From an uncultured Hyphomonadaceae bacterium (GTDB taxonomy: Bacteria > Pseudomonadota > Alphaproteobacteria > Caulobacterales > Maricaulaceae): a stretch of DNA of 64,000 nt. The notes under the pieces are model-generated. The model made no database searches. It had not been told where the DNA came from and saw only the letters and a program-made list of their open reading frames with translations. The stretch is from the NCBI GenBank assembly GCA_913058335.1, contig CAJXPX010000013.1, positions 33,602 to 97,601 of the forward strand. The letters run 5' to 3'. Made by a program: the position numbers and the translations under genes. Below are positions 44,369-55,049 of the stretch, in pieces. Each line of letters starts with the position of its first letter. Position 1 is the stretch's first letter.

Positions 44369-46630
44369 TTAGAGGTTTTTAGTGGGGTCAAATACCCCTT
44401 TACGAGAAAATCCTCGCGGCGCCATTCTGCCGGCTTGCGCCCGCTTGCCCTCTAAAAGTTCCCAATCATTAACTTCGGTACGCCGTCCAGCGCTATCCAT
44501 GAAGAACAGCCCCTCTTGCGGGTCAAAGGTCGTAATATCGGCGAGCCCGCCATCTTTAAATTTTTGAAGACGTACGCCTTTGCCCCTTGTCATGAGGGGC
44601 AATTCTTCTACATCATAGGTAAGAATTTTGCGGTTTTCTCCGATAACAGCGATTTTCTCGCCTTTGACCTCAATACAGCGAACAGCTTCGTTTCCGGCTT
44701 TCACGTTTAAAGTTTTCCGGCCAGTTCTCGTAGAAGCTATAATCTCGCTTTCCTCAACCCGGAAACCATAGCCTTCAGAACTGGCAACAAGCAATTCCCG
44801 GTCTTCGTTATGGACAAACATACCGACGGGAAGGTGGTCATTTTCCAAATCCACCATCAATCGTATAGGTTCGCCATTTCCGCGCCCCCCCGGGAGCTTA
44901 TCCGCGCCAAGTGTGTAAAACTTTCCGTTCGAGGCAAAGATAATAATCTTGTCGGTGGTATGAGCGTTCACGTAAAAAGCGAGACTATCGCCGTCTTTGA
45001 ATTTCAGAGAGGATTCGTCCTCCAAATGGCCTTTCATAGCCCTGATCCAGCCCATGCTCGACAGGACGACTGAAATAGGTTCTTTCGTGATGAAGGCTGT
45101 ACTGAGATCGATATCAATGTCCGGCTGATCTTCGAAATGGGTGCGACGCGCACCAATTTCAGTTTTCGGTCCATAAACCTTTTTCAGCTCTTTAACCTGC
45201 TCGGAGATAACATCCCACTGTTTTTGATCGGACCCTAATAGCGCTTCCAGCTCCGCTTTTTCAGCTGCTAACTTATCATATTCCGTCTTGATCTCAATTT
45301 CCTGAAGCTTGTTCAGAGCGCGTAGACGCATATTTAAAATGGCGTCCGCCTGACGTTCTGTCAGATTAAATGTACTCATCAATTCTTCTTTGGGCTTATC
45401 CTCAAACCGGATAATCCGAATGACTTCGTCCAGATTCAGGAAGGCAATCATATAGCCGTCCAAAACCTCCATTCTAAGGTCAATTTTGCCAAGGCGCTGT
45501 TGGGAGCGTCGCTGAAGCACTTCTCGACGGTGATCCAACCAGCTTTGGATAACCTCTTTCAAATTCATAACGCGTGGCGTGCGAGTTTTATCCAACACAT
45601 TCATGTTGAGACTGACCCGGCTCTCTAATTCGGAAATCTTAAACAGGCTTTCCATCAGAATCTTCGCATCAATGTTTTTGCTACGCGGTTCCAAGACAAT
45701 CCGGACATCTTCAGCAGATTCATCCCGCACATCGGCAAGACCGCTGGCCTTTTTGGACTCAATGACTTCGGCAAGTTTTTCAATCAGACGCGACTTTTGA
45801 ACCTGATAAGGAATTTCGGTGACAACAATCTGATATGTCCCGCGTCCCGTATCCTCGACCTCCCATCGGCACCGGACTTTGAAACTCCCCTTTCCGGTTT
45901 CATAAGTCTCCAGCATAGACGATTTCGGCTCAACAATAATCCCGCCTGTCGGCAAATCGGGGCCGAGAATATAATTCATCAGCGTTTCGATACGGGCATT
46001 AGGTGTCTGAATAAGGTGAAGCGCGGCATCACAAATTTCGGCCACATTATGTGGGGGGATGGAGGTCGCCATACCCACGGCGATCCCTTGCGAACCATTG
46101 GCCAAAAGGTTTGGAAACCCGGCAGGAAGAACCTGCGGCTCAACATCTTCTTCATTATACGTCTGAATGAAATCAACGGCGTCTTCGTCAATCCCTTCGA
46201 GAAGAGCAAGCCCGGCCAAAGTCATTTTCGCTTCGGTATAGCGCATAGCCGCCGGACTATCACCATCAATATTCCCGAAATTCCCCTGCCCGTTTACAAG
46301 CGGATAACGCGCCGAAAAGGATTGAGAAAGTTTAACGAGTGCATCGTAAATAGATTGGTCGCCATGGGGGTGATATTGCCCCATCACATCGCCGACAATC
46401 CGCGCGCATTTTTTATGCGCTCCTTCGGGGTTAAGCTTTAGCTGCCGCATGGCGTAGAGAATACGGCGGTGAACCGGTTTCATCCCGTCCCGAACATCCG
46501 GTAGAGCGCGTTGGGTAATTGTCGAAAGTGCATAGGCAAGATAGCGCGACGACAAAGCGTCATCAATATGCTCGCTGATTACCGCGCTTTCGGAAATCGT
46601 TTCGCCGTCATCTATTGGTTCTTTAGCCAT
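44369..46630 (-). CDS. parC: DNA topoisomerase IV subunit A
   Basis: This 753-residue protein has the N-terminal [20 protein letters not shown] and the catalytic tyrosine in [10 protein letters not shown], preceded by [16 protein letters not shown]. It has a coiled-coil region and a C-terminal domain of about 250 residues with shorter, degenerate beta-blades, as in ParC rather than GyrA. In the quinolone region the position of E. coli Ser80/83 is Gln ([11 protein letters not shown]), usual for alphaproteobacterial ParC. It decatenates chromosomes with ParE. It follows recO on the same strand after an 84-base gap. Confidence 0.96.
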   Translation of the reverse strand: MAKEPIDDGETISESAVISEHIDDALSSRYLAYALSTITQRALPDVRDGMKPVHRRILYAMRQLKLNPEGAHKKCARIVGDVMGQYHPHGDQSIYDALVKLSQSFSARYPLVNGQGNFGNIDGDSPAAMRYTEAKMTLAGLALLEGIDEDAVDFIQTYNEEDVEPQVLPAGFPNLLANGSQGIAVGMATSIPPHNVAEICDAALHLIQTPNARIETLMNYILGPDLPTGGIIVEPKSSMLETYETGKGSFKVRCRWEVEDTGRGTYQIVVTEIPYQVQKSRLIEKLAEVIESKKASGLADVRDESAEDVRIVLEPRSKNIDAKILMESLFKISELESRVSLNMNVLDKTRTPRVMNLKEVIQSWLDHRREVLQRRSQQRLGKIDLRMEVLDGYMIAFLNLDEVIRIIRFEDKPKEELMSTFNLTERQADAILNMRLRALNKLQEIEIKTEYDKLAAEKAELEALLGSDQKQWDVISEQVKELKKVYGPKTEIGARRTHFEDQPDIDIDLSTAFITKEPISVVLSSMGWIRAMKGHLEDESSLKFKDGDSLAFYVNAHTTDKIIIFASNGKFYTLGADKLPGGRGNGEPIRLMVDLENDHLPVGMFVHNEDRELLVASSEGYGFRVEESEIIASTRTGRKTLNVKAGNEAVRCIEVKGEKIAVIGENRKILTYDVEELPLMTRGKGVRLQKFKDGGLADITTFDPQEGLFFMDSAGRRTEVNDWELLEGKRAQAGRMAPRGFSRKGVFDPTKNL

Positions 46631-46714
46631 AAATCCTCAGTCTCGAATCAGGAATGACTTTAGCTGTATGAGCCCTATAGACCACGCCTTTACGCAGAAT
46701 TCTTGTGGTCGAGT

Positions 46715-47458
46715 CTAAATTTTTTGGGCGCGGGCAATATCAGCCGCTATTAAGCGGTCTATTAATTGGTGCCGCGCATCCGGCAGGGTTCGGTTTAAAT
46801 TCCACTGCACACGTGTCTCCAGAAAATGTCCTGTGAGTTTCAGGCCGTCCAGTATATCTTCCGGCGAAGATTGGGATTCCCCGCGTAGAAACGGCGGCAA
46901 ACGCAACAGCTTATCAAGATATGGCTCGGCAGCGCTCGCACTTACCGCACGACCGGAGCGGGGCGAGATATGAGTAAGATTATCATTTTTCCCTGTGGCG
47001 GCGCAGCGATCAAAATCCAGCCCGTACCCCAAGGCCGAAAGCAATCCGGCTTCCCAACGAATGTATAATGAGGGCCAGACATCGACATTGTGAAGGTTTG
47101 CCAATACAATCTCGAACACATCAAATATCGGCTCATGACTTTCACGCTCAGGGAGCATTTCCCGGCACATTGACGTCATGGCGTTCAGGCCTGTTAAAGA
47201 TAAACGGTCATCCATCAATTCAGCGGCCCGGGAATCTATCCCCTCTACCGTGTAATAGCCGAGCTGTTCAGACAATCGTCCCCTCCACTCCACGCGAACA
47301 TGATTGCCGGGTTGAAGAACGGGACGCATTCTACGGCTAATCCCGCCGCGCACCAGACCTTTGTGACGGCCTTGCTCCCGCGTGAACACATCAATAATAG
47401 CCGAGGTTTCGCCGTGTTTCTGGGTGGAAAGAATATATCCTTCAGCTTGCCAATTCAT
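46715..47458 (-). CDS. recO: DNA repair protein RecO
   Basis: This 247-residue protein has the N-terminal OB fold (EGYILSTQKHGETSAIIDVFTRE) and a helical C-terminal domain. The cysteine quartet found in some RecO proteins is mostly absent (only the Cys of CAATGKN remains). RecO loads RecA with RecR at gapped DNA. It is the eighth gene of the spoT-recO operon, 20 bases after era. Confidence 0.93.
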   Translation of the reverse strand: MNWQAEGYILSTQKHGETSAIIDVFTREQGRHKGLVRGGISRRMRPVLQPGNHVRVEWRGRLSEQLGYYTVEGIDSRAAELMDDRLSLTGLNAMTSMCREMLPERESHEPIFDVFEIVLANLHNVDVWPSLYIRWEAGLLSALGYGLDFDRCAATGKNDNLTHISPRSGRAVSASAAEPYLDKLLRLPPFLRGESQSSPEDILDGLKLTGHFLETRVQWNLNRTLPDARHQLIDRLIAADIARAQKI

Positions 47459-47478
47459 ATTGCCACACTGCCCAATGA

Positions 47479-48441
47479 CTAGACGTCAAATTCAAGTCCG
47501 CTTTCGGCGTAACGGGCTTTATCGTCTTGCCAATTATCGCGGACTTTCACAAAGAGGAAAAGGTGGACTTTTCGTCCGAGCCAATCACTCATATCCTTGC
47601 GCGCCGCGGCGCCAATATCTTTTATTGTGCGTCCGCCTTTGCCCAGCACAATAGGTTTCTGACTGTCGCGGCGAACGTAAATGACCTGATCAACGCGAAT
47701 ATCGCCCTTCTTGGTTTCTTTCCAGCTCTCGGTTTCAACCATGGAGGCATAAGGTAATTCATCATGCAGACGAAGAAACAGTTTTTCGCGCGTGATTTCC
47801 GCTGCCATGAGACGCATCGGAATATCTGCGGCCTGATCCGGGGAGTAAAGATAAGGCCCTTGCGGCATAGCATCTGCGATTAATGTTCCAAGTCGGTCAA
47901 CGCCGTCCAAATTAAGCGCGGAAATGGAAATTATATCCTTGTAAACGCCGCGCTCTGAAAATTCCTGAATGAGCGGCAAGGCCTCATCATGAGGGATTTT
48001 ATCAATTTTATTGAGGGCCAGAACGGCGTTTGAGACCTCGCGCTTTTTGAGTCCTTTTATAACGCGTTCACTGTCTTCGCAGGAGAGCCTGTCCTGACCA
48101 TCTCCTTCTCCGGCCTTATGGCGCAGCCATGCGGGCGCGTCGATGACATGGACGATGACATTTGCGTCTTTCAGACCTGTCCAAGCGGCATGAACCATAG
48201 ATTTGGAGAGGCGATCTGTCTCGCGGGCTTCAAATATGCCCGGCGTATCTATCATGACAGCTTGCGCTGATTCTCCTTTGGAAGTCTCCAACATGGCAAT
48301 CCCGCGAATCTGAAACCGCGTTGTCTGGACCTTATGGGTAACGATAGAGACTTTCTCGCCCACTAAGGCATTGGTCAGCGTGGACTTCCCGGCGTTCGGA
48401 GCCCCTATAATGGCAGTAAATCCGGCGTATGTTTCGCTCAT
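47479..48441 (-). CDS. era: GTPase Era
   Basis: A 320-residue ribosome-assembly GTPase: the P-loop GAPNAGKST is at 13-21, DTPGIFE and LNKIDKIP are the G3 and G4 motifs, and the KH domain ends the protein (IVLGKGGRTIKDIG). It binds the 3' end of 16S rRNA. Its ATG overlaps the rnc stop as ATGA, a conserved coupling. Confidence 0.96.
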   Translation of the reverse strand: MSETYAGFTAIIGAPNAGKSTLTNALVGEKVSIVTHKVQTTRFQIRGIAMLETSKGESAQAVMIDTPGIFEARETDRLSKSMVHAAWTGLKDANVIVHVIDAPAWLRHKAGEGDGQDRLSCEDSERVIKGLKKREVSNAVLALNKIDKIPHDEALPLIQEFSERGVYKDIISISALNLDGVDRLGTLIADAMPQGPYLYSPDQAADIPMRLMAAEITREKLFLRLHDELPYASMVETESWKETKKGDIRVDQVIYVRRDSQKPIVLGKGGRTIKDIGAAARKDMSDWLGRKVHLFLFVKVRDNWQDDKARYAESGLEFDV

Positions 48442-49181
48442 ATTGTTTTTTCTAAAGCTTTTAAGAGATGGGAGGCGGCTTCACGTTCGGCGTCTTTTTT
48501 TGATTGCCCCTCCCCTAAGGCTTCGCCTAATTCTTCGACGGTAACGCGAATAGTGAAAGTGGGACGATGATCAGGGCCGGATCGATCTACGACGGTGTAG
48601 TGCGGAACATTTGGGCCGATAGATAGTGCTAATTCCTGTAAATGCGTTTTCGGATCCTTACTCGAATCCTCTAAAACATTGTCAATTTCTTCTTGCCAGA
48701 ACCGGTCATAAAAATCTTCGGCCCGTTTATATCCACCGTCAATATAGAGCGCGGCCATCAATGCTTCACACGCATTGCCTAGAATCGATATTTTTTCACG
48801 GCCGCCTTGCTTCTCTTCGCTTGATGACATGAGTAGCGCTTCTCCCAAACGGATGTTTTGGGCTATCCGAGCGCAGGTTTCCTTACGGACAAGTGCATTC
48901 AGGCGCGTTGCCATAACGCCTTCTTTAGACTTTGTTTTGTCAAATAAGGTCTTGGCCGTTAGCAATCCCAAGACCCGATCTCCGAGAAATTCGAGACGCT
49001 CATTATCGACATTCTTACGCTGTCCATCCCCGTAAGACGCATGAGTCAGGGCGCGTTGAATCAGATTGGAATCCTGAAAATGATAACCTATCCGCTCAAA
49101 CAGAGCGAGGATACGCGGCGGAACCCTGTCTGTCACGTCAGGCGCAGAGTCATCGGCTTTATTGGAGGCAGGCGAACTCAT
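48438..49181 (-). CDS. rnc: Ribonuclease III
   Basis: This 247-residue protein has the signature NERLEFLGDRVLGLL, a second acidic site in EALMAALYIDGGY, and a C-terminal double-stranded RNA-binding domain (GEGQSKKDAEREAASHLL). It carries an N-terminal extension of about 20 residues ahead of the catalytic domain. It processes rRNA and structured mRNA. It overlaps both neighbours (lepB and era) by ATGA. Confidence 0.96.
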   Translation of the reverse strand: MSSPASNKADDSAPDVTDRVPPRILALFERIGYHFQDSNLIQRALTHASYGDGQRKNVDNERLEFLGDRVLGLLTAKTLFDKTKSKEGVMATRLNALVRKETCARIAQNIRLGEALLMSSSEEKQGGREKISILGNACEALMAALYIDGGYKRAEDFYDRFWQEEIDNVLEDSSKDPKTHLQELALSIGPNVPHYTVVDRSGPDHRPTFTIRVTVEELGEALGEGQSKKDAEREAASHLLKALEKTI

Positions 49182-49924
49182 TTAATTCTTTCAAAAAATC
49201 GATTGCCGCGCATATTGGTCCAAGTCCATGGCTTATAAAGAACAAAATCATCTTCCACCGACAAGAGTACAATTTCAGCGCGCCCTATAATGTTTTCTGC
49301 CGGAACCATACCCGCCCCGCCATTGCGAACTGGAACGCGGCTATCACCGGAATTATCCCGATTATCACCCATCATAAAATAGTGACCTTGAGGAATTCTG
49401 TAAGCGGACGTATTATCACTCGGACTATTCTTCTGGCTATCATAAACAAGATGCGCGTTCCCGTTCGGAAAGGTTTCTGCCCAGATTTCGGCCAAGACAT
49501 CGTCACCATAACGATCTGCAAAGTTTTCTTCACCCTGACGCGTAAGCTGAACCTGTTCCCCGTTTAAGATAATTCGCCCATCTTGCATTTGGACCGTGTC
49601 ACCCGGCAAACCAATCAGACGTTTGATAAAATTCTTATCATCGCCATCCGGACGAAAGACGAGAACGTCGCCGCGTTCTGGCTCACGTTCTAAAAACCGT
49701 CCCTCTCCACTCGGAAAGGGCAATGGCGCTGCCGCAAATCTACCATAACCGACAGAATATTTAGAGGTAATAATGTAGTCCCCTTTCATTAAGTTCGGCA
49801 ACATGGAGCCGGACGGAATGTGAAAGGGTTGAAAAAGAAATGTTCTCAACACCAAAGCAATGGCGACGGCCCAGAAAATCGTGGACAGCGTTTCGCGTAA
49901 TTCTGATTTTTGTTGCTTTGCCAT
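49178..49924 (-). CDS. lepB: Signal peptidase I
   Basis: A 248-residue membrane serine protease: one N-terminal span, then HIPSGSMLPNLMKGD with the catalytic Ser, and the catalytic Lys in FIKRLIGLPGD; MGDNRDNSGDSR near the C terminus is box E. It removes signal peptides of exported proteins. It overlaps rnc by ATGA and follows acpS by 8 bases. Confidence 0.96.
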   Translation of the reverse strand: MAKQQKSELRETLSTIFWAVAIALVLRTFLFQPFHIPSGSMLPNLMKGDYIITSKYSVGYGRFAAAPLPFPSGEGRFLEREPERGDVLVFRPDGDDKNFIKRLIGLPGDTVQMQDGRIILNGEQVQLTRQGEENFADRYGDDVLAEIWAETFPNGNAHLVYDSQKNSPSDNTSAYRIPQGHYFMMGDNRDNSGDSRVPVRNGGAGMVPAENIIGRAEIVLLSVEDDFVLYKPWTWTNMRGNRFFERIK

Positions 49925-49932
49925 GCCCGTTC

Positions 49933-50334
49933 TTAGTCGGCCTTGCGGGCTTCCACAATCGCAAATGCCTGCGCGTAAGGCGGCTCATCACTCAGGCTTA
50001 AATGGATCGACCCTCTATACCCAGTGGGTATGATCTCTTGGAGCCTCACCTTGGCAGAGCCGTGTAATATAATTTCGGGGCGTCCTGAGGGTTGATTACT
50101 CACTTCGACATCCGTCCAGCTGAGAGAGCCTGTCCTTTCACCGGCAAGGGCTTTTGCAACGGCTTCCTTGGCGGCAAAGCGTTTTGCATAGGCATTGGCC
50201 GGGACGGCCTTTGCCTCGCAATAAGCCTGCTCCCCTTGGGTAAAGGTTTTGGATTTAAATCTTTTATCATATTTTTCAATGATTTGGGAAATCCGGTTAA
50301 TGTCACAAATATCTGTGCCAATGCCTATAATCAT
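49933..50334 (-). CDS. acpS: Holo-[acyl carrier protein] synthase
   Basis: This 133-residue protein has GIGTDICDINRI at the N terminus and KRFAAKEAVAKAL, the two AcpS motifs that bind magnesium and CoA. It transfers phosphopantetheine to ACP. It may also activate the specialised ACP of the sphingolipid locus. The ATG overlaps the pdxJ stop as ATGA. Confidence 0.95.
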   Translation of the reverse strand: MIIGIGTDICDINRISQIIEKYDKRFKSKTFTQGEQAYCEAKAVPANAYAKRFAAKEAVAKALAGERTGSLSWTDVEVSNQPSGRPEIILHGSAKVRLQEIIPTGYRGSIHLSLSDEPPYAQAFAIVEARKAD

Positions 50335-51095
50335 GCGGTTTGTCTCGCCTCGGTGACAATCTCACGCATTTGTTTGATTGCGGCATCCAAGCCCATGAAT
50401 AACGCCTCTCCAATGATAAAATGCCCTATATTAAGTTCCATACATTCCGGAATAGCGGCCACAGGACCAACATTTTCAAAGGTCAGGCCGTGACCGAAAT
50501 GAACTTCGAGGTCATAACTTTGGGCTAAAGCAGCACAGAGCCTGAAGTCCTCTAAAGTTCTATTTGCTTTTACGTCATTCCCTTCATCCAGAGCGTGGGC
50601 GTAGGCACCTGTATGAAATTCGACCACTTTTGCGTCTGTTTTCGCCGCCGCCTCAATCTGCTCTCTATTGGCTTCAATAAAAAGCGAGACTTTTGCGCCG
50701 TTTTTATTGAGCTTTGATATAATCGGTTTGAGGGTTTCAATTTGGCCCGCAACGTCGAGGCCGCCTTCCGTTGTGCGTTCTTCCCGACGTTCCGGAACGA
50801 TGCAAACGGCATGAGGTTTTAAGGCCAGCGCTATCGAAAGCATTTCTTCCGTCGCCGCCATTTCCATATTCAGCGGAATGGTTTCACTCTTACAAAGGGC
50901 CTGAAGCCGATTCATATCATCATCGCGCATATGGCGACGATCCTCACGTAAATGCGCCGTAATACCGTCAGCTCCTGCCTGAATAGCCGCCCAAGCCCCC
51001 GCAACAGGGTTTGGATGGTCTCCGCCGCGTGCATTTCGGATCGTCGCAATGTGATCGATATTTACCCCTAAGCGGGGCAGCGACTTTTCTTTCAC
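50331..51095 (-). CDS. pdxJ: Pyridoxine 5'-phosphate synthase
   Basis: This 254-residue TIM-barrel protein has [17 protein letters not shown] near the start, [11 protein letters not shown] and [11 protein letters not shown] in the active site. It makes pyridoxine 5'-phosphate from 1-deoxyxylulose phosphate and 3-amino-2-oxopropyl phosphate. It starts at a GTG (51095) overlapping the pyrE stop as GTGA. The order pdxJ-acpS is conserved widely. Confidence 0.96.
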   Translation of the reverse strand: MKEKSLPRLGVNIDHIATIRNARGGDHPNPVAGAWAAIQAGADGITAHLREDRRHMRDDDMNRLQALCKSETIPLNMEMAATEEMLSIALALKPHAVCIVPERREERTTEGGLDVAGQIETLKPIISKLNKNGAKVSLFIEANREQIEAAAKTDAKVVEFHTGAYAHALDEGNDVKANRTLEDFRLCAALAQSYDLEVHFGHGLTFENVGPVAAIPECMELNIGHFIIGEALFMGLDAAIKQMREIVTEARQTA

Positions 51096-51676
51096 GACAA
51101 GCCTCGGCTTCCGGGTTTTATGGCGGGTATATTTTGCAACTCTGGCGGCAGGTCCTCTGGATCGTAATCCGGAAATTTACGCGCCGCCAAACTCACTAGC
51201 GGTACGCCAATATCGGCCGTTCCGTTTGAACGGTCAAAAATACAGGCTCCGCCAATGACATTAGCGCCGGTTTTATTCATCGCCGCAATACATTCACGTG
51301 ATGAGAGACCAGTCGTCACAATGTCTTCTACCATAAGAACCTTTTGTCCAGGCTCTAACTTAAATCCCCGGCGAAGGGTAAACTCCCCGCCTTCTCGTTC
51401 AACAAATAATGACTCCAGCCCCATATGACGTGCCGTTTCATATCCCGGAATAACGCCCCCCATAGCGGGAGCGACAATAATGTCTGGTTGTTCATCAAGT
51501 TCAGACCGGACTTTCTCTGCCAAAGCCTTGCAAAGTTTTTCTGTAAGTTTCGGATTTTTAAAAATTAGGGCTTTTTGCAAAAAAACAGAACTACGGCGTC
51601 CCGAGGACAGGATAAAGTGTCCTTCCAAGAGCGCTCCCGCCTCACGGAAAACCTCTAATACATCCTCAGTATTCAT
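51092..51676 (-). CDS. pyrE: Orotate phosphoribosyltransferase
   Basis: This 194-residue protein has the PRPP-binding motif [14 protein letters not shown], and the N-terminal [15 protein letters not shown] matches the orotate site. I chose the ATG at 51676 (AGAGGA upstream), 13 bases after spoT; the frame is open upstream to 51763 but would invade spoT. It converts orotate and PRPP to OMP in pyrimidine synthesis. Confidence 0.95.
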   Translation of the reverse strand: MNTEDVLEVFREAGALLEGHFILSSGRRSSVFLQKALIFKNPKLTEKLCKALAEKVRSELDEQPDIIVAPAMGGVIPGYETARHMGLESLFVEREGGEFTLRRGFKLEPGQKVLMVEDIVTTGLSSRECIAAMNKTGANVIGGACIFDRSNGTADIGVPLVSLAARKFPDYDPEDLPPELQNIPAIKPGSRGLS

Positions 51677-51689
51677 TTGTTCTGTCCTC

Positions 51690-53936
51690 TTACTTGGCGG
51701 CAATGGTTTCGCCTCGTGACCGTTCGGCAGAGATGACATAGGCACTAGCCCGCAAAGCAGCAATTATTTGTACAAGATGACGGTTATCCCGAACTTCCAC
51801 ATCCATTATCATATCGAAAAAGACGGGGCTACGTTTGACCGTTTTGATATTTACGAGATTTCCATCCGACTCGCCAATAATTTTGGTGAGGTCAGCCAGA
51901 GCCCCCGGGACATGTTCCACTGTCACCGTCATTCGCCCTGTCGCTGAGGATTGATCGGCACTTCGACGCCATCCCAAATCAAGCCAGTCATCAGGATCAA
52001 TATTTGTCGAGGACAAAGTTTCACAATCAATCGTGTGAATTCTGATGCCGCCTTTCTCATCTTCAACATTCTGCAAGCCAATAATCCGGTCCCCCGGTAT
52101 CGGGGAACAGCAATTTGAAAGATGCAGGCTGATTCCTTCGCGTAATCCGTCACCTTTAACATAAAGACGTGCTGTGGAGTCTTGGATGACTTCCCGTCTC
52201 AAGGCCATCGGCTTGGAGGGCTCTTTACGACGCGCCGGGAAAATCAGCTCCATAAATGCGTTCAAAGACTGTTTGCCGCGACCTAGAGATTCAAAAAGTT
52301 CATCAACATTTTCTGCATTGGACCGTTTGACGGCGTCGCGCATTAGAGCATCTGAAAAGGTCAAGCCATCCCGCGCAAAAGCATGTTTAGCCAAAAGTTC
52401 CCCTGTCCGCGCGAACTCTTCTGCCTCGCCTGTGCGTGTCAAACGGCGAAGTGCGGATCGGGCTTTCCCGGTGACAACGAGGTTTTCCCAACCCTCCACC
52501 GCTTCCGCTTCTCCGCCGCGAATAATTTTCACGACATCACCGTTTTTCAAAATCTGGCGTAAAGGATGTTTTTGTCCATTTACCAAAGCCCCGATACAGG
52601 TATCGCCGACTTTGGTGTGAACAGCATAGGCAAAATCGAGAGGCATGGCTCCTCGCGGTAAAGCGATCAAATCGCCTTTGGGCGTAAAAGTGAACACCTG
52701 ATCCGTGAACATTTCAAGTTTGGCATGCTCCAAAAACTCATCGGCATCGCCGCTTTGTTCCATCATCTCCACAAGAGGCCGGATACGTTTTAGAGGGTCG
52801 CTTCCGCTTTCCAACGCTCGTTCCGGGTCATACGCGTAGTTATTATTCTTATAGGCCCAATGCGCCGCTACGCCCCGGGCGGCCACATCTTCCATCCGCT
52901 CTGTACGGATTTGGAGTTCAACCCGGCGGTTATCAGGCGTGCGTATCGTAGTGTGAAGGGATTGATAGCCATTCGGTTTGGGCACAGAGATGAAATCTCT
53001 AAACCGTTCCGGAACAGCCCGGTAAACGGAATGGAGCAGTCCTAAAGCCTGATAACAAATGTCGCGATTTTCCACGATGACTCGAAAGGCATAAATATCG
53101 GCGACATCTTCAAAACTGATATTTTGGCGCTGTAGCTTACGCCAAATGGCATAGGCACGTTTCTCGCGCCCGTAAACACGCGCTTTTATCCCTGCCTTAT
53201 CAAAATGGGTGCGCAAATCCGTGGAAACCTCTGAAATTGCCTCGCCTTGTGTCTCTCGCCATTCTTCGAGTCGGCGCTCCACAGATTCAAACGCAGAGGG
53301 ATTTATATATTGGAAGGATAAATCCTCCAGTTCAGCACAAATCCTGTCCATCCCCACCCTGCGAGCCAGAGGCGCGTAAATATCAAGAGTTTCGGTGGCA
53401 ATTCGTTTTTGGGATTCAGGTTTAGGATGATGTTCCAGAGTGCGCATATTATGTAAGCGGTCACAGAGTTTAACCAGAAGAACGCGTACGTCCTTACTAA
53501 TCGCCAGCACAAACTTTTGAAAATTTTCTGCCTGCGCTCTTTCACGCGTTGCATTCGGAATGCTTAATTGGCCAAGCTTGGTAACGCCGTCGACCAATTC
53601 GGCAATTTCAGGCGTGAATTCCTGGCTCAATTCTTCAAAGGTCGTATCCGTGTCCTCCAACACGTCGTGCAGAAGCGCGGTACAAATCGTAGCCACATCC
53701 AAATGCAACTCTGCCAGAATCCCGGCCACTTCAATCGGATGCGCGTAATAGGGATCGCCAGAGTGACGTTTCTGATCGCCATGCGCTTTTACAGAAAAAA
53801 CATAGGCTTTGTTCAGTAGGGCTTCATCCGCCGTCGGGTCATATTTCCTGACACGTTCCACCAGCTCGTATTGTCGAAGAAATCGAGGACTTTGCCCTTT
53901 AGGGGCTGATTTATTGTCCAAGGTCACATGGTTCAC
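51690..53936 (-). CDS. spoT: Bifunctional (p)ppGpp synthetase/hydrolase (Rsh)
   Basis: This 748-residue protein has an HD hydrolase domain with [11 protein letters not shown] (His90-Asp91), a synthetase domain ([17 protein letters not shown]), a TGS domain ([22 protein letters not shown] split here as [18 protein letters not shown]), and a C-terminal ACT domain. Alphaproteobacteria have a single long RelA/SpoT protein with both activities, so this is likely the main alarmone enzyme. The start is a GTG at 53936 without a clear ribosome-binding site. It opens the operon with pyrE through recO. Confidence 0.95.
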   Translation of the reverse strand: MNHVTLDNKSAPKGQSPRFLRQYELVERVRKYDPTADEALLNKAYVFSVKAHGDQKRHSGDPYYAHPIEVAGILAELHLDVATICTALLHDVLEDTDTTFEELSQEFTPEIAELVDGVTKLGQLSIPNATRERAQAENFQKFVLAISKDVRVLLVKLCDRLHNMRTLEHHPKPESQKRIATETLDIYAPLARRVGMDRICAELEDLSFQYINPSAFESVERRLEEWRETQGEAISEVSTDLRTHFDKAGIKARVYGREKRAYAIWRKLQRQNISFEDVADIYAFRVIVENRDICYQALGLLHSVYRAVPERFRDFISVPKPNGYQSLHTTIRTPDNRRVELQIRTERMEDVAARGVAAHWAYKNNNYAYDPERALESGSDPLKRIRPLVEMMEQSGDADEFLEHAKLEMFTDQVFTFTPKGDLIALPRGAMPLDFAYAVHTKVGDTCIGALVNGQKHPLRQILKNGDVVKIIRGGEAEAVEGWENLVVTGKARSALRRLTRTGEAEEFARTGELLAKHAFARDGLTFSDALMRDAVKRSNAENVDELFESLGRGKQSLNAFMELIFPARRKEPSKPMALRREVIQDSTARLYVKGDGLREGISLHLSNCCSPIPGDRIIGLQNVEDEKGGIRIHTIDCETLSSTNIDPDDWLDLGWRRSADQSSATGRMTVTVEHVPGALADLTKIIGESDGNLVNIKTVKRSPVFFDMIMDVEVRDNRHLVQIIAALRASAYVISAERSRGETIAAK

Positions 53937-53993
53937 AGTTTTTATATAGGCCGTAAAACGCCTCTATCAAATGGTTTGCGCGGTAAATAAGAA

Positions 53994-54020
53994 TAAAAAA
54001 ACCGCCTCAAAGGGCGGCTT
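53994..54020 (-). terminator. Intrinsic terminator after rpoZ
   Basis: On the leftward strand a GCCGCC / GGCGG stem with a short loop is followed by a run of six T. It lies 23 bases after the rpoZ stop and before the spoT start, so rpoZ and spoT are probably at least partly separate transcripts. Confidence 0.8.
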
Positions 54021-54042
54021 TCACACTTAAATTCAAATGCGC

Positions 54043-54420
54043 TTAGAAACGAGAGGAGCTATCGTTGTCGCGGTCGCCTTGCAAAGCGCGAAGAAGGTCT
54101 GCTTCGTTCATTTCGCTTGGACCTGCACTGTCCTCGTGTCCAATAGCTAGAACCGGAGCTTCTTCTTCTTGATCTTCGGGTAAGTCGTCATCAAAGATAA
54201 CGCGTTGCAGGCCTGTGACGAGACTTTCGCGTAAATCGTCAAGATCCAAAGTTTCTTCCGCCAGTTCACGTAGGGCCACAACGGGTGTCTTGTCATTATC
54301 GCGATCAACGGTCAAAGAAGAACCCGCCGCGATATTGCGGGAACGATGGGACGCGAGCAGAACCAAATCAAACCGATTCGGAACTTTATCAACACAATCT
54401 TCAACGGTAACGCGAGCCAT
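54043..54420 (-). CDS. rpoZ: RNA polymerase omega subunit
   Basis: This 125-residue protein begins [20 protein letters not shown], with the conserved [14 protein letters not shown] and [11 protein letters not shown]. The last 45 residues are acidic and low in order, longer than in E. coli. Omega assists RNA polymerase assembly and in many bacteria contributes to the ppGpp site; the next gene is the (p)ppGpp enzyme, as in E. coli. Confidence 0.95.
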   Translation of the reverse strand: MARVTVEDCVDKVPNRFDLVLLASHRSRNIAAGSSLTVDRDNDKTPVVALRELAEETLDLDDLRESLVTGLQRVIFDDDLPEDQEEEAPVLAIGHEDSAGPSEMNEADLLRALQGDRDNDSSSRF

Positions 54421-54445
54421 AGGGCATCCTGTAAACTTTATGGAC

Positions 54446-54457
54446 GACTATATAGTC
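54446..54457. promoter_or_regulatory. Perfect 12-bp palindrome upstream of rpoZ
   Basis: GACTATATAGTC lies 25 bases before the rpoZ start codon. It could be an operator at the rpoZ promoter, or simply contain the -10 element (TATAGT or CTATAT); the sequence alone does not decide. Confidence 0.35.
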
Positions 54458-54510
54458 CAAAATTTGAAATTAAGGGATGTCTATACTGATTGATAGGCCA
54501 AATTGCAAGG

Positions 54511-55029
54511 TCAAGATTCCAGCCAATTCCGCTTAATCACAGCATGATCCAGCACATCTGAACTCGGTAATTCAGCAAGCAATTCAAAAGCAGTCTTGGT
54601 CAAGACTGGATGTTTCCAGCTCGGCCCTATTTCCGAGAGAGGTAGGAGAACGAAAGGCCTAAGCTGGGCACGGGGGTGAGGAAGAACAGGGTCATTCGCG
54701 CTCACCTGGCCGGCAAAATCGATAATATCTAAATCAAGAGTACGCGGTGCGTTCAAGACACTCCGCTTCCGGCCAAACTGCGCCTCAAGCTCATGGAGCC
54801 TATTCAACAGATCTTTTGCAGTCAGGCTCGTTTTTACTTTCAGCGCCGCATTGATATAATCGGGATGTCCGGAATCGGCAGGCCAAGCGGGACTGTGCCA
54901 TAACGAAGAAATACCCCTAATTTCAATTTTCAAGCGCTTTATTTCAATCGCTGCCTGACGGAAGGTGGTTTCCGGATTGGACAAATTGCCTCCTAAGGCA
55001 ATATAAGCAACGTTCATTTTTTTATTCAT
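54511..55029 (-). CDS. folK: 2-amino-4-hydroxy-6-hydroxymethyldihydropteridine pyrophosphokinase
   Basis: This HPPK protein of about 172 residues has ALGGNLSNPETTFRQA at the start, and RTLDLDIIDF and LPHPRAQLRPFVLLPLSEI at the C-terminal half, the three family blocks for ATP and pterin binding. It acts in folate synthesis. The start is ambiguous (ATG at 55029 or at 55017; neither has a good ribosome-binding site). It diverges from the NYN-domain gene across about 20 bases. Confidence 0.92.
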   Translation of the reverse strand: MNKKMNVAYIALGGNLSNPETTFRQAAIEIKRLKIEIRGISSLWHSPAWPADSGHPDYINAALKVKTSLTAKDLLNRLHELEAQFGRKRSVLNAPRTLDLDIIDFAGQVSANDPVLPHPRAQLRPFVLLPLSEIGPSWKHPVLTKTAFELLAELPSSDVLDHAVIKRNWLES

Positions 55030-55049
55030 TTTAGTACTTGAGCACATTT

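Noticed and set aside
46360..46400. Gln at the quinolone-resistance position of ParC as a resistance mutation
   Set aside because: As I recall, this residue is common in alphaproteobacterial ParC, so it is a lineage feature.
45797..46441. A 214-codon open frame antisense to parC
   Set aside because: It mirrors conserved ParC sequence; no family features and no start signal.
48932..49567. A 211-codon open frame antisense to rnc and lepB
   Set aside because: It crosses two well-supported genes and has no domain signal.
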